Below, in pieces: positions 19,918 through 31,379 of a stretch of DNA of 64,000 nucleotides. Location: positions 494,502,190-494,566,189 of the forward strand of contig CM060990.1 of NCBI GenBank assembly GCA_030765065.1, read 5' to 3'. A program made the position numbers and the translations under genes. Under the pieces are notes generated by a model. That model ran no database searches. It was not told where the DNA came from and saw only the letters and a list, made by a program, of their open reading frames with translations. Each line of letters starts with the position of its first letter. The first letter of the stretch is position 1. Origin of the DNA: Deroplatys truncata. Lineage: Eukaryota; Arthropoda; Insecta; Mantodea; Mantidae.

Positions 19918-20891
19918 TACGCTTGTTTCGAACGAAAAGCGAGAACTACAGTAGAGGAAAATCCGTCGGCGAATGGTAAGAGATCGCCGTAACCGTTCCT
20001 TAACTCTATGTTGACCGTCTTGAAGTCTTGCTGAATCAAGGGTACCCAATTTTGGGGAAAAAACGTCTTTTCGTCGCTCATGTAAGTGTTGTTGCTTCTT
20101 TCGTATTCCACGGCCGCGCTCTCTATGACTTGGGCGAAGGTGTCGCCCACGACTTGCGGGGACACTAGATTACAATAGACGAACATTTCGTAAGGAAACC
20201 CTATATAAGGATCTACGAGGTGTTTAGCAGCTTTTTCGAGAATGACGTTGACGTAGGGCTCGAAACCCAACATTTTTGCCATAGCGGGCGTTAAGAGCAA
20301 ACTGTGGATGCGGTGTAGAGGTCCCGGAGGGTCCTCCGATTTTGAAACGTCTCGTTTGGGTCTGACGGAACGAGCCGCCGCGGGTTTCTGCTGCCCCGAA
20401 GCCCGGGGCTTCGGTTTCGGTTTCGGCTTGGTTCTCTGGTGGGGCGCATCGTTGAGAGCTTCGTATTCGCCGACCGCGTACGGTACGACCGTGCGCGCGA
20501 CATTTTCCACAAACCCGTCGAACGGAATGTCGGGTAGTGGTTCGGGATGGGCGACGGCGGCATTCACGCCCACCGTCTGCTTGCGCTCGTCGAAGAGGAA
20601 GAAGTTTTCCACGTGCAAGTGTTCGAGTAGAACGGCGTTGACGAGGTTCACCAAGTCTTTGGGATTGTGCACGATGCCTTGCGGCATTTGCAAACTGAAT
20701 TTGGAATGCGTGGGGAGGAGCGTCATGGTGTACTTGGTGCCCGCCAGACGGGCATCGTCTGGCGAAAGGTTATAAAATTTCACCGGATACCTGACCTTTT
20801 GCAGGGCGACCTCCCATTCTCCCTGCAGAACGATTCTCTCGGGCAAGATGTTAGAAAATCTGGCCGTGGTGTTGTCGGTAAGGTGTTCCAT
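19917..20891 (-). CDS. Polinton minor capsid (penton-like) protein, 324 aa
   Basis: ATG 20891 is preferred, because the open frame upstream has only a GTG. The N-terminus (NTTARFSNILPERIVLQG followed by WEVALQKVRYPVKFYN) is the conserved opening of Polinton minor capsid proteins, predicted to be single jelly-roll pentons. A lysine/proline-rich low-complexity linker (about residues 155-185) separates this from a C-terminal beta-rich domain. It is uninterrupted. It sits between the integrase and the pVI-like gene, overlapping the latter in TAATG. Confidence 0.82.
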   Translation of the reverse strand: MEHLTDNTTARFSNILPERIVLQGEWEVALQKVRYPVKFYNLSPDDARLAGTKYTMTLLPTHSKFSLQMPQGIVHNPKDLVNLVNAVLLEHLHVENFFLFDERKQTVGVNAAVAHPEPLPDIPFDGFVENVARTVVPYAVGEYEALNDAPHQRTKPKPKPKPRASGQQKPAAARSVRPKRDVSKSEDPPGPLHRIHSLLLTPAMAKMLGFEPYVNVILEKAAKHLVDPYIGFPYEMFVYCNLVSPQVVGDTFAQVIESAAVEYERSNNTYMSDEKTFFPQNWVPLIQQDFKTVNIELRNGYGDLLPFADGFSSTVVLAFRSKQA

Positions 20892-20933
20892 GGAAGCGTT
20901 GCTCACGAGTGATGGAGAAGGGCTCGGTCTTAA

Positions 20934-21960
20934 TCATGTCGAATCGACGGTCGAAGCCAGAACCCACGAGTTAAACTTTGCCGGATACCCCTTCCACTTT
21001 ACCAAGACCTGCTTGCGGCGCCCTCGGCCCTTGGTCTGTAAAACGCGCTCGATCTTAAACGTCCGAGGTAGCGCGACCTTTTGTAGCTCCTGGGTGTAAA
21101 ATGTGCCGTCTATGGCTTCTCCGGCCAGATCCTTCAACTTATATACAACCGGCCGACCGCGCACCACTTCGGCTATCCGAAATATTTCGTACGTCCAATT
21201 CTGCTCGTAGCCCTTGTCGAATTTCATTTTTTCTTTAGAGATGCGCACGTGATCGCCGACGGAAAATGTGGGTTTCCCTGCGCGAGGTAGGGTCCTATTT
21301 CCGTAGAGATTGCGGTACACTCGTAAAATGTTAGATTCGTTCACGTCCTTCGGAGCCATTTTTATGGACCTGTGATGCAAGCTATTGTACGACTCGAGTA
21401 AGGCCGGAAGGACTTCCAGGTATCTGTAACTGTTTTTGTGCGTGAAATACCTCCACATCTTGGTTTTTAAGGTGCGGTTGAAGCGCTCCACGACGCTGGC
21501 TTTAACGTCATTTTTGGTTGTGTAATGTTTCACGTCGTGTTTCTTCAGAAAGTCGCGAAAAGTCTTGTTGGTAAACTCTGTTCCCTTGTCCGTCTGGAGA
21601 ACCCTGGGGACGCTTTGGGAGAATATGGAGCGAAACGCTTGCGCGACCTCGGTACCCAGCTTCGATTTCAGGGGTACGGCCCAAGCATATTTGGAAAATA
21701 CGTCGATAACGGTCAGAATGTACACGTAAGGTTTGTTATGTTCCCTCACGCTGTTCATGACGTTTAGATCGGCCTCCCAAAGATCGTCCATATTCGTCAC
21801 GTGATAACATCTGGTGGGGAACCGCTTTCTGACCGGTTTGTGCAGAGTGTAACTGTCCCGGGTTTGAAGGAAGGACTCGATGTTCGCCTTAGACCGTGCC
21901 CAAACCGGCATAGTGTTCCGGTCTGGCATAGTATCGCCTTAGCGCCTTCAATTCCTTCAT
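20934..21960 (-). pseudogene. INT: Polinton integrase: DD35E core plus chromodomain (broken)
   Basis: A retrovirus-like integrase that inserts the element's ends. Within the 331-codon main frame (ATG 21929), the catalytic acids are D54 (LWEADLNV), D114 (LQTDKGTEF) and E149 (SVVERFNR), a D-35-E spacing between the last two. An SH3-like segment, VGDHVRISKEK, follows. The C-terminal ~40 residues form a chromodomain (FKIERVLQ...LVKWKGYP...WV), which commonly targets methylated histone tails. The gene region extends upstream to about 21960. It looks broken about once at its N-terminal side. The DDE core itself is open. Confidence 0.9.
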
Positions 21961-21963
21961 GCT

Positions 21964-22374
21964 TTACTTGTACAGGGGTTGCCAGACGCGCTTGCGAAAA
22001 CGGTACGACGCGGAAGGCGATTTCGATTTCTTTTTCGGAGTGGCAGGGTTTGCCCTCTTCTTTTTGCGAGGCGAGAGGAGGTTGACCTTTATGGTTCGGG
22101 GTTCGACCTCCTGCTTCACCGGCACGCGCTCGTGTACGTCTTCGTAATCGTCGTCGTCGTCGTCTCCGAGGAAGGGCTTTCTGACTTGTGCCACGAGATC
22201 GAGGTAGTTGTCCAATTTATGTTTTACGAGCCGCCACTTTTCGTCGGCAGAGAGCTTTGCGCTCTGCAGGTTCTGAATTTCTTTAGCCAATCTGGATATG
22301 GTGCGGTCTACAGCGTGAAGCTTATCGACGGTCTTCGGTTGCGGTGCAACGAGGATCTGCCTGCCGTACTTCAT
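21964..22374 (-). CDS. Polinton coiled-coil basic protein, 136 aa
   Basis: ATG 22374 overlaps the stop of the pX-like gene by four bases (ATGA). The N-terminal third predicts a helix or coiled coil (VDKLHAVDRTISRLAKEIQNLQ). The middle has an Asp run (DDDDDDYED, near residue 92). The C-terminal third is a Lys/Arg/Pro-rich tail with SPRKKKRANP-type segments that look like nuclear localisation or DNA-binding sequence. Small proteins with this layout occur next to pX in many Polintons, but I cannot name a family. It is uninterrupted. Confidence 0.6.
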   Translation of the reverse strand: MKYGRQILVAPQPKTVDKLHAVDRTISRLAKEIQNLQSAKLSADEKWRLVKHKLDNYLDLVAQVRKPFLGDDDDDDYEDVHERVPVKQEVEPRTIKVNLLSPRKKKRANPATPKKKSKSPSASYRFRKRVWQPLYK

Positions 22375-22742
22375 CCTGTTAATTTCGACACTAGCGCGCC
22401 GCCGAGCGAAGCCAAGACGGGTAGGAGGAATGCCGGCAAAAAACCTCCTTTTTGAACCAAGATGCTCTTCTTCTTCTTCAGAGGAACCCGTTTATCCTTC
22501 AACTTCCTCCAAGAAGCCTTTTGCTTCTTTAGGCGACCCATGCACTTTGCGGGAAGTTGCACGTGACCTCTGCACACGTTGAGCATGCATTCGCTAATGG
22601 CCTTGATCAGATCGCCATCGGCATTTTTTAACAACTTTTTGCGCAGAGGGGCCTTCGCCTTGGCCAGAGCCGCCAAATTACCGTGCTGTCTCGCTATGCG
22701 AGGACTGGTCAGCGTCGCGAGCCTTAACCTACCTCTAGCCAT
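22371..22742 (-). CDS. Polinton pX-like small basic virion protein, 123 aa
   Basis: ATG 22742. The protein is highly basic, with a conserved helical block, LLKNADGDLIKAISECMLNV, then GHVQLPAKCMGRLKKQK, a LKKKKSILVQKGGF turn, and a C-terminal hydrophobic/glycine tail (LPVLASLGGALVSKL). This arrangement is common in Polintons and adintoviruses and has been compared with adenovirus pX/mu core peptides, which condense genome DNA. It is uninterrupted. It is followed by a four-base overlap to the coiled-coil gene. Confidence 0.72.
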   Translation of the reverse strand: MARGRLRLATLTSPRIARQHGNLAALAKAKAPLRKKLLKNADGDLIKAISECMLNVCRGHVQLPAKCMGRLKKQKASWRKLKDKRVPLKKKKSILVQKGGFLPAFLLPVLASLGGALVSKLTG

Positions 22743-22865
22743 GCTTGCGCGATAATGACGTTCGCTCCGAAAGCGGTACTTCTTATTTAGACTCGACGGC
22801 CTCAGTTGGGCAAGACCCTGCCGGGATAATATAGAACGAAACGAACCCGAGTCCTCTCGGCGGTC

Positions 22866-23498
22866 TCAGTTGGGTACGAAATAAGAGAGGTTTTCCCCCG
22901 GCAGCACGTCGGTTCGATACCTGTATCGGGCGGGCGTGTACTGAGTGCAGTCCAACACGAGATACCCGTGAGGGCGTTCGGTGGCCTTCTCGAAGGCCTC
23001 CAAGAGAAACCTAGAGTTCCTGGGTTCGATCTGCTGGCACAGTCTCTCGATCTGCATCTTGTCCCGGTTGTTCTTGAAGACCACGACGTAGTTCGCATTC
23101 AGAGAGATGTTGCGATACTTCTGACCCTGCGGAAACACGTTCTGCAGGATGTAGACGATGCCGAAGCGCTTGTGATGGGAGTCTCTGGTGAAAAAATTGG
23201 ACACGTCCTTCCCGCCACCCTCCAGCATCAGATCGTCGAGGACGACGAGGTCGTTCTCGCCCACCGAAGCAAGTTCGGGTATGCCCGCGTGGGTCTCGCA
23301 ACGCAGAGCCGAGGGCTCGAGTCTCGGCGAATACTCCGGAGGGTGGCACCACAGCACCCTCCTGGGGCGCACGTCGAACATCCGGTGCGCGTGGCGTAAC
23401 AGGTTTTTCACGAAGGTCGACCTGCCGCAGCGCGACGGCCCCGCCACGAGCATCGTGCTGGGAAACTCGAATCGCCCCAGGTCTCGGGGACCGGGCAT
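22866..23498 (-). CDS. ATP: Polinton genome-packaging ATPase (FtsK/HerA type), 210 aa
   Basis: Starts at ATG 23498. A P-loop region lies at about residues 19-28 after a beta strand (FPSTMLVAG), and a Walker B strand, LVVLDDL, at residues 84-90. A VYILQNVFPQG block follows, and a NANYVVVFKNNRD block resembles the sensor strand of A32-like packaging ATPases. This enzyme pumps DNA into capsids in the virus-like relatives. The gene is GC-rich like the polymerase next to it. The C-terminus SYFVPN is usual for the family. The frame is open throughout. Confidence 0.87.
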   Translation of the reverse strand: MPGPRDLGRFEFPSTMLVAGPSRCGRSTFVKNLLRHAHRMFDVRPRRVLWCHPPEYSPRLEPSALRCETHAGIPELASVGENDLVVLDDLMLEGGGKDVSNFFTRDSHHKRFGIVYILQNVFPQGQKYRNISLNANYVVVFKNNRDKMQIERLCQQIEPRNSRFLLEAFEKATERPHGYLVLDCTQYTPARYRYRTDVLPGENLSYFVPN

Positions 23499-23554
23499 CG
23501 TCTCCTCAGGGCGCCCGGTTCGAAATGACTTTGGCGCGGCTGCGGACGTCTCAT

Positions 23555-26500
23555 TTATGCGTTCCTCTTGAACCCGTAGGGATAGGAGTCGTGATCGCCG
23601 GCGAGCACGCGCTTGTTGACCACCATCCTAAACGTCTTCGAGCTGGGTTCGGTGACGACCGCCCAAGACGGTTTCCGCGAAATCTGCGTGCCCGCCAGCT
23701 TCACCGCGCGGTGTCGTTGCCCCTGAGCACCACGTCGCGAATCACCTCCGCGTTCACCAGCTCCAGGTTGCCCGAATTGAGCGAGATCCCCTTCACCTTG
23801 CACACCGAGAAGGTCTTGCCCGTCTCGGGGCAAACGATCTCCATGCAGTAGCTCTTGGGCCCCGTGGAGGCGAACCGGGCGATGTAAGAGCCCCTCCCGT
23901 ACTTCTCCAGCTCGTCCGTCATGTCCCCCAGGAGGCGTCCTACGGACGGCGTCCAGTCGCCCGGAGCGGCGGCGACGACGACGGAATCGGTGTCGAAGTA
24001 GCAGACCCGTTCTCCCAGCCTCTTGAGGTAGGAGTAGAGCACCAGGCGCGCGTGAGCCGTGGTGTAGGCCGCCAGGACGGCGTTGGCGGCGGTGTTGACC
24101 TTGCGGCACTGCTCGCAGTACCTCCACACCGCGTACACGATCCGGTCGGTGACGGGCACGTAGGTCTGCACTTCCACGCCCGGGTCGTTGAGCAGCTCCA
24201 GGAGGCGGTCGTACCGGTCCACCAGCTCGCACGTGGGGAGGTTTTCCCTCTGCCCCAGTTTGCCCCAGAAGCTGTTGAGCATCAGCTTGGCCAGCTCCCG
24301 CCTGCCGGGGTTGGTGGCGACGGCCTGGGGATCCAGGGCTACGCCTTCGTGTTCGAAGAATTGCTCCACGTACTGCTGCTTTGCGGCAGGGTCGTCGCAA
24401 TCCGAGGGCCAGCCGGAGGCTTCGGTCTTGATCTTCAGGAACTGATTCACGTAGTCCTCGAAGAGACCCTTGGCTCCGGTGGTCGGTTCGTGCCGCACCA
24501 CGTCGTACTCCCAGATCTCGTCGACCCGGAGGAGGCGGTACCCCTCCTCCAGGGCGACCTTCATCTCGTCGACCACCCAGGTACCCGACAACGCCCTCTC
24601 GCGCTCTCCGTGGTGGCACTCGTCTTGGTTCTCCGCCTCCGCGCAAGCGCGGCATAGCGGGAACATGAGCTTGCCACCGATGCGCGCCGGTAGCGCCGGG
24701 TGGTACAGGTGTTGCGGCGGTAGAACCTCGCACTTCACCAACCCGCCCCCCACGTCTTCCAAGCGCGGGAATCGATCCACGTGGATCTTGGGGTGGCCCG
24801 CGGGGTAGGGTTTCGTCTTGTTCACGTACGGGTACAGGCTGCATACGTCGTAGTAGTAGATCTTGCTATCCCCCTTCGCCTCGCAGTACGTCTTGGTGCA
24901 GTTGGTGCGACCTCCGTAGAAGGCGTCTCTGGGGTTCAGGGGTTCGGGTACCGGAAAGTCCCTTGCGTGGCGCGCGAGGTCCTGGTCGGCCTTCATCGCG
25001 GCGTCGAACTCGCACTCCCACATTTCCACCACGGCGTAGCCGGCGGCCTTGATCTTGGCCGTGACCTTCTCGGTGCTCTCTAACCTGGAGGCCATGGTTT
25101 CGTGTCCCGAGTTGTATATCGCCGCATGGCGATTGTGAAAGCACCGCCTGCAGCCGTGGTAAAAGCAGCCGTGGAAAAAGTACGCGGTTTTTTCGGCCTC
25201 TCTGTGCCCGTCCACCTTGTGCCCCGCGATTTTGACTTCGCGTCCTCGCATGGCGTGCTGGATGACGATGCGGTTTTGCATCTCTAGCCAGGTTAGCCAT
25301 ATGCATGCGGCGCGAGACTGACGGTCCGCTAGTCGATACCCGCCCGCTGGCAAGAGGGCAATTTTTTTAAGCGGCATGAAGCGCTTTCTATACACGCACA
25401 TGCACGCCTGCGCGATGGTGACGCATTCTCTGAACGGGTCTATTCCGTTCTCGTCCAAGAATTCCCTTCTGAATTTGGAAACTCCCTGACTGAGTAGAAA
25501 TACGTCCATCTTGCAATACGCCACCATTTCCGCCCTCATGTCGAAGACGTACCCGGAGGACGCCTTTTCTTGTTGCCACTGCTCGAAGGCTTTCCGACCC
25601 TCCGCCGACATGCCCTCCGGACAGTAATGCCTTTTGTCGGGAATCGAACCCACGTACCGCTCGTTTTCCTTCGTGTTAAACAGGTACGGGAAATAACCTT
25701 TGCATTCCTTCAATCCGAAGGTCTTGGAAAAGCGGGAGAGTGGCATGGGTATGAAGTTGAGCGAGTCTAGAAATGTGACGTCGCCGTACCTCATCCTGTA
25801 GATCTTGCTACCGTTCATGATGAGCTCCGGCACCCAGTCTAAGTGCACCACCATGTACTTTAATAAAAACTGCCCGTCGTAAGCTCTGAGGTTATGCGCC
25901 ACGACGTAGACGTCCCAGGCTTCGAACCTCGCCTGCGCGATGTGCTCGAAAAGCTGCTTCACGGGTTCGTCCATGAACACCCATTCTTTGCAACCGCATT
26001 CGGTGCAGTATGCCGTCTTGCGGCGTTCGTCGATGCAGTGCGGGCAGGCTTGGTACAACACGCACAAGTTAGGTACATGCTCGTATGTGTCCTTTTTGCC
26101 GGTATATGGAATGTTTTGCGTGCATTCGAAGTCGATGAACATAAACACGTACCGGTTTCTTTTGTTCTTTGCGGCATACGGCTGCATATAGCACATGTGG
26201 CTAGAATTCACGTGTGTCTTGCAATGATAGCAGTACTTTTCCCCGCACTCGTGCGCGGTTTTTCTGTACCTCGCATTCACGAGCTTATTGCAAGACGTGC
26301 ACACCATTTCTACATCGCACACCGACAGCGCCTTTGGGTAAAAAACGCATTTCTTTGCGTGGTTTGCAAAGCATGCCGGTCCCTTAAAATCTCTGTTGCA
26401 CCCGGCGCAGCGTATGTAGGCGTCAAATCGCTCATCGCACTGCTGATGGCATTTAGCACACCTGGCGTCGCACCTGTGAAATTCTTTTTTGTGTGCCGAG

Positions 26501-27339
26501 GGATGATGACACCGGCGGCAATACCATTTGCATTTAAAGCACTTGTGAAGGTTCACGATAGCGTTAAAGTGCCAGGTGTGGAGCATGACGTCGATGTATT
26601 TATCGCATTTCTTATCCGACGCGTACAGCACGTGCTACCCCGTATGATCGCCAAACACCGTCACGGCGTAGCCCTTTAACGCAGCGTCAAAGCGTCTGAC
26701 GTCATCTATCGTGCAGCTGTCGTGGCCTTGACCGATGCTCGCGCACAACGCTACGGCCTTCGATTTTTGCAGATAGTCGGAGCGCGTCATCGTTCTATAG
26801 TTGACGTCGCGATCCACTTTGGCTTTGACTACAACAATGGCTCTTGCTAAACACAAGTTGTCTTTTTTGGCTATTTCGACAATGCCTTTATTGCCCCTAC
26901 AGGCATCGCAAGGTTGGTGGCACGAACCCGAGACCTCCTTGGTCCACACAAACGTCACGTGAAGAGGCCCGCTTAGCAAGAATTGTTGGTTACTTTGCAT
27001 TACTTTTTCGATGCTTCCAACAATGTCATCCGCATTCAATTGGTCTACGCGCCTAACGCTCATGTTGAAGGCTTTGGACGTCTCCTTTTCGTCTGTTATG
27101 GATATGCCTAAATATCCGGGTTCGTTTTCTAACAGGTTCTCTTTCGCAAAGTTTAGAATATCGTTAAACAAATGCGATACCCATTGCTCAGGGTTGACAT
27201 CTCTGGGGACCGGGTTTACGGTAATTTGAGACTCTGTAAAGCCGGAAAAAAGCTTTGGCAGCCTTCTCTGCTTGTGTCCTATAATTTCGAACGTAGGCTG
27301 CAAGGTGCCATCGCGACTTCCCCCGGATTGCAGCTCCAT
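23555..27339 (-). pseudogene. POLB: Polinton protein-primed DNA polymerase B (broken)
   Basis: This is the replication gene of the element, spanning about 1,250 codons from ATG 27339. The N-terminal region has VTVNPVPRDVNPEQWVSH. A Cys-rich zinc region follows at about 26.2-26.6 kb. The exonuclease motif FIDFECTQN is near 26118-26145, polymerase motif A (SLYPYVNKTKPYP) near 24810-24860, motif B (KLMLNSFWGKLGQR) near 24248-24292 and motif C (YFDTDSVV) near 23973-24000. The C-terminal VVNKRVLAGDHDSYPYGF ending is typical of the family. The gene looks broken about twice. Its 3' two thirds are strikingly GC-rich compared with the rest of the window. Confidence 0.9.
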
Positions 27340-27408
27340 CTTATCGTCCGAATGCACCGATCGCTCTTTCCCTGCAAAGTGCTGCTGCTATTTTGTTTTT
27401 ATTTTAAA

Positions 27409-27726
27409 CTATTTTTCGTCAAATAGAACGATTTTGTAGAAAAATCCGCTATCGTTCCCGTTTCTCACTACGGGCGTTTGCTCTTGGCACCGGGTTTTTA
27501 TAAGCTCGCTTATCGCAACTGCTGTTTTCAACATGCGCGTCGAGTTAAATGCCTCATTTCGCCACAAAATTGTCAAGTTGTAAAAAAACGCGGTCATCCT
27601 GTCACGATCCGCCACTGCGCGACCGCTACCATAGGCAATAAGGCTGCATAAACGCTGACGAACATCCTTTCTCACGCTCGATTTACACTTAACATCAGCA
27701 CACGTTCTTTGCGCAGTGCTGTGCAT
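27409..27726 (-). CDS. Small Polinton ORF upstream of POLB, about 105 aa, unknown
   Basis: The first minus-strand frame of the series. ATG 27726 is the first real start; the frame extends a little further upstream without ATG. The sequence has a Cys pair (TCADVKCK), a hydrophobic/aromatic middle (MTAFFYNLTILW) and an ISELIKTRCQEQTPVVRNG segment. No family is recognised. An AT-rich TATA-like stretch at 27780-27788 lies about 55 bp upstream of the ATG on the minus strand and could be a promoter for this gene and POLB. Confidence 0.4.
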   Translation of the reverse strand: MHSTAQRTCADVKCKSSVRKDVRQRLCSLIAYGSGRAVADRDRMTAFFYNLTILWRNEAFNSTRMLKTAVAISELIKTRCQEQTPVVRNGNDSGFFYKIVLFDEK

Positions 27727-27779
27727 GGGAAATGACAAGCGAGCAGCGTTTTAACGTTTGCAGTCCCGCATCAGTGCAA

Positions 27780-27788
27780 TATTTAAAA
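27780..27788 (-). promoter_or_regulatory. Possible TATA-type promoter for the Polinton minus-strand genes
   Basis: TTTTAAATA on the minus strand, about 55 bp before ATG 27726, with a TGCACTG segment downstream that could serve as an initiator. The position at the head of the gene series is the main support; the sequence alone is weak. Confidence 0.25.
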
Positions 27789-29488
27789 CTACGAGTGCCG
27801 TGTGAAGTGTTTTTGTGTTGTGCAGTGCATACGTGTTATGTAAAATGTGAGAATTAAATAGAAGCAGCAGATACTTCCTTTCTAAGGAGTAACACCAACT
27901 GTTGAATAAAAATTCTCAAGTGTTACGTTCGTATGACCTCTACCCTCTATCTCTTATAGGTGAGTACGAGAGTTTATTTTCATATCCACTTAATTTTAAT
28001 CCGGATAAACTTTTCGGGAAATGGTTGCATTGCACATCCGTTATACATCCGAAGGGACGCTATACACCGGCCTTAAAATTCTAAATTCTTTCCATCAACA
28101 TGGCGGGCAAGAACTGAAAAGCGACATGCCTTTAAAAAAGAATGGCTAAGCATTGTACAATTCGAACCATTTATAACAGATATCTCGGAAATGGCTGACG
28201 TCACAAAAAAGTTATTTCAAATAAATTGTGTGTGTGTTTTTTAAAGAGATCTAAATTTTTTGTATTGTATGTTTTTTCTCAAACCTTAGCAGTTATACAA
28301 GATCATAGAAAATTTCTTCCGAATCTAGAGGACTTCACAGGCTATTTCCACAAAATTCAAGATATACATTTTATTTTTATATAAATGTCTTTAATATATG
28401 GTGTTGTAATTAAAATCGTCAGAGACAGTTTTAGAAAATAAAACATTTCGGAAAATAGTTCATGTAAAGGGTAGTTTTGGGTGGAGGGACTTTCTTGAAA
28501 ATCTCTGTGTCGTAACTTTGGAAGGTACTCAACCTAAATATCAAGTTTTAGTATTTATCCGACTTTTCATTTTTGAGTTATGCTGCTCTGACACATACAC
28601 ACAGAATTTTCTAAAAATGTTTTTTATTCAGGGGACCTCAAAACAAGTATTTAGTTTTCCGGTGAAATCTCAATATTGAATATTTGGATGCAATGCATAC
28701 CTCCTCTACCTACTATTTTACGTGGTAGAGAAAGCCCCTAAATCAATATTATTACATGCAGTTGTGAAAAATATTACAGCTATGATTAATAAATTCTGGG
28801 ATTACGAGAAATTTGTTAATATTAGTTTAAACGTATATAGTTGCAAGAAAAGTGAGTATAGCTAGCTCGAAACTTAGTGTTGTTGTCACAAATAAACGAT
28901 ATAGAGAAAACTCTGATTTTCATAAAAGTAAGATTAAAACTACTTGCTTAAGGTAAAATGCTTGTCTCATATTAAGAATATTCTCAGATATTCGGAGAAT
29001 GGCGCGAAAGTTGAGTCTGACGCCTTGTTATTTTTATTCCGTTTTTTCTTCAAGTGGGTTTCTCTATTGTTACATCTGTATAGTCACTGTAACTATTTTT
29101 ACTTTCTCTACCACGTACATAGCAGATACAGCAGAAATTGCATTGCACTCAAAAATTCCATACCGGGATTTCGCCAGAAATACATCTATAGATTTGCACA
29201 TTTCAACTTATTACATAATTGGCTTATATTGTGCATGATGTTTCATTTAAATACCCACAAACTGGGTCTGTGATTATTACTTATTGTTTTTATGTGTTTC
29301 AGTGGGTGAATAATAATTAGTTTGTTAGTATCGTTATCACAGTACTGTTTCACTTGTGAAATTCCGTTCTCTTTGTATGAAAATGAAAAAAGAAAAGTTA
29401 AAAGAATGACGAGTTTTAGTGAGAAAGGTCTAAAGCTTTTAAACATTAAAATCAACATGGAAACTTTGTAAATAGACAACGCCACAAA

Positions 29489-29535
<47 letters not shown>

Positions 29536-29849
29536 CATAATAATAATACATATAAATTGTGTGCTTTAACGTTCTTGTACAGTAAGGCTTCGTTTCCTAC
29601 GGTTTAACAGTTGTACAAAAGACATTCACAATGAGACTACTTCACAGCTATTCCCAGAAAATTGAAGTTATACATTTTATTTGTCATGCAGATATCTTAA
29701 ACATACCGTACCGTAATCAAAAGGGGTTAGAGCCATTTTTAAGACAATAAAAATAACGAACTTTCTTCCGCTAAACGGGTAGTTTGCGGTGTGGGAATTT
29801 TCTTGAAAATCTACGGTTTGTTAAATTTTTTTTATACGCTACTATTTTA

Positions 29850-30420
29850 GTGTGTGTGTGTGTGCGCGCGAGTATGTGCCTAGTATCCGTGCGCCTCAAG
29901 CCAAAACGACGACATTATAGAAAAACTTTATCATTTGCCTACCGGACAGGGACAACCGCGAAAAACCTAAAAAAAAAAGCTCTAAGAGTATTCTAACGGT
30001 TACCGATCTGGAAAACCCATGAAAACAAGATAGTACACTTTTTTGCCGCTTTCGACCGGCAATGAGAACCCTGCTCCTACGTACGCTAGCGACCAGGTTT
30101 TTGGTATAGTTAAATTACGTCTGTGCAAAGGGCGTCTGTACCGCTTTAAAAAACCTAGGTATATCAGTGCGTAGTGATGTTGGTTGATCTTAAAGCTGGT
30201 TAAGCATTTTTCAAAAACAGTTTGCTACACGCTACTATTAAATGTGTGTGTGTGTGTGTGCGCGCGAGTATGTGCCTAGTATCCGTGCGCCACAAGCCAA
30301 AACGACGACATTATAGAAAAACTTTATCATTTGCCTACCGGACAGGGACAACCGCGAAAAACCTGAAAAAAGCTCTAAGAGTATTCTAACGCTTACCGAT
30401 CTGGAAAACCCATGAAAACA
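29850..30420 (+). repeat. Two further (TG)n-headed modules
   Basis: TG-run followed by GAGTATGTGCCTAGTATCCG and then AAAACGACGACATTATAG at 29850-29998 and again at 30241-30418. They are part of the same module family as the 322-bp repeats. Confidence 0.8.
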
Positions 30421-31317
30421 AGATAGTACACTTTTTTTAATTTTCTCAAAAATGGCTATAACGATTTTGATGAAAATATCATATGTTTAAGATAATGTCA
30501 TGAGAAATGAAATGTATATCTCAAATTTTCTGGGAATGTCTCCAAAAGTATTCTTCATTGTGAACGCCTTTTGCATAACTGGTAAACCATAAGAGATAGA
30601 CAAAATTTTACTACACAAAAAATGTAGATCGCGTTAAAACACACAACTTATGCCATATACATTTCTTTTGTTGAGTGAACCGCTTTCGAGATATTGCTTG
30701 TTATTTCCTTAAATTTTCCAATACTTATACTTTTTTACTTTCTCTACTACGTATAGTAAGTAGGGGAAGTATTGCATTCCACCCAAAAATTCGATACCGA
30801 GATTTCACCGGAAATACACGTTTTGAGACCTCCTGAATCCGAAAAAAAAGCTCTAAGAGTATTCTAACGCTTACCGATCTGGAAAACCCATGAAAACAAG
30901 ATAGTATACTTTTTTTAATTTTCTCAAAAACGGCTATAACGATTTTGATGAAAATATCATATGTTTAAGATAATGTCATGGGAAATAAAATGTGTATCTC
31001 AAATTTTCTGGGAATGTCTCCAAAAGTATTCTTCATTGTGAACGCCTTTTGCATAACTGGTAAACCATAAGAGATAGACAAAATTTTACTACACAAAAAA
31101 TGTAGATCGCGTTAAAATACACAACTTATGCCATATACATTTCTTTTGTTGAGTGAACCGTTTTCGAGATATTGCTTGTTATTTCCTTAAATTTTCCAAT
31201 ACTTATACTTTTTTACTTTCTCTACTACGTATAGTAAGTAGGGGAAGTATTGCATTCCACCCAAAAATTCGATACCGAGATTTCACCGGAAATACACGTT
31301 TTGAGACCTCCTGAATC
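30362..31317 (+). repeat. 478-bp tandem duplication in the Polinton right arm
   Basis: Copy one starts near 30362 and copy two near 30840; AGCTCTAAGAG begins at 30371 and again at 30849. The copies are nearly identical, differing at only a few positions, so the duplication is recent relative to the rest of the arm. Confidence 0.9.
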
Positions 31318-31379
31318 CAAAAAAAGCATTTTTGGAAACATGTCCGTGTGTGTGTGTCTGTCTGTGTGTCTGTCTGTGT

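Noticed and set aside
24052-24657. A 201-codon plus-strand frame inside POLB
   Set aside because: Antisense shadow caused by high GC and few stops; no motif.
23555-24844. A 429-codon minus-strand frame rich in Arg/Pro/Gly overlapping the polymerase gene
   Set aside because: Most of it is an out-of-frame shadow of the GC-rich POLB coding sequence and shows no domain of its own.
29243-29551. Tyrosine-run minus-strand frame
   Set aside because: Produced by the (TAA)n microsatellite at 29490-29548.
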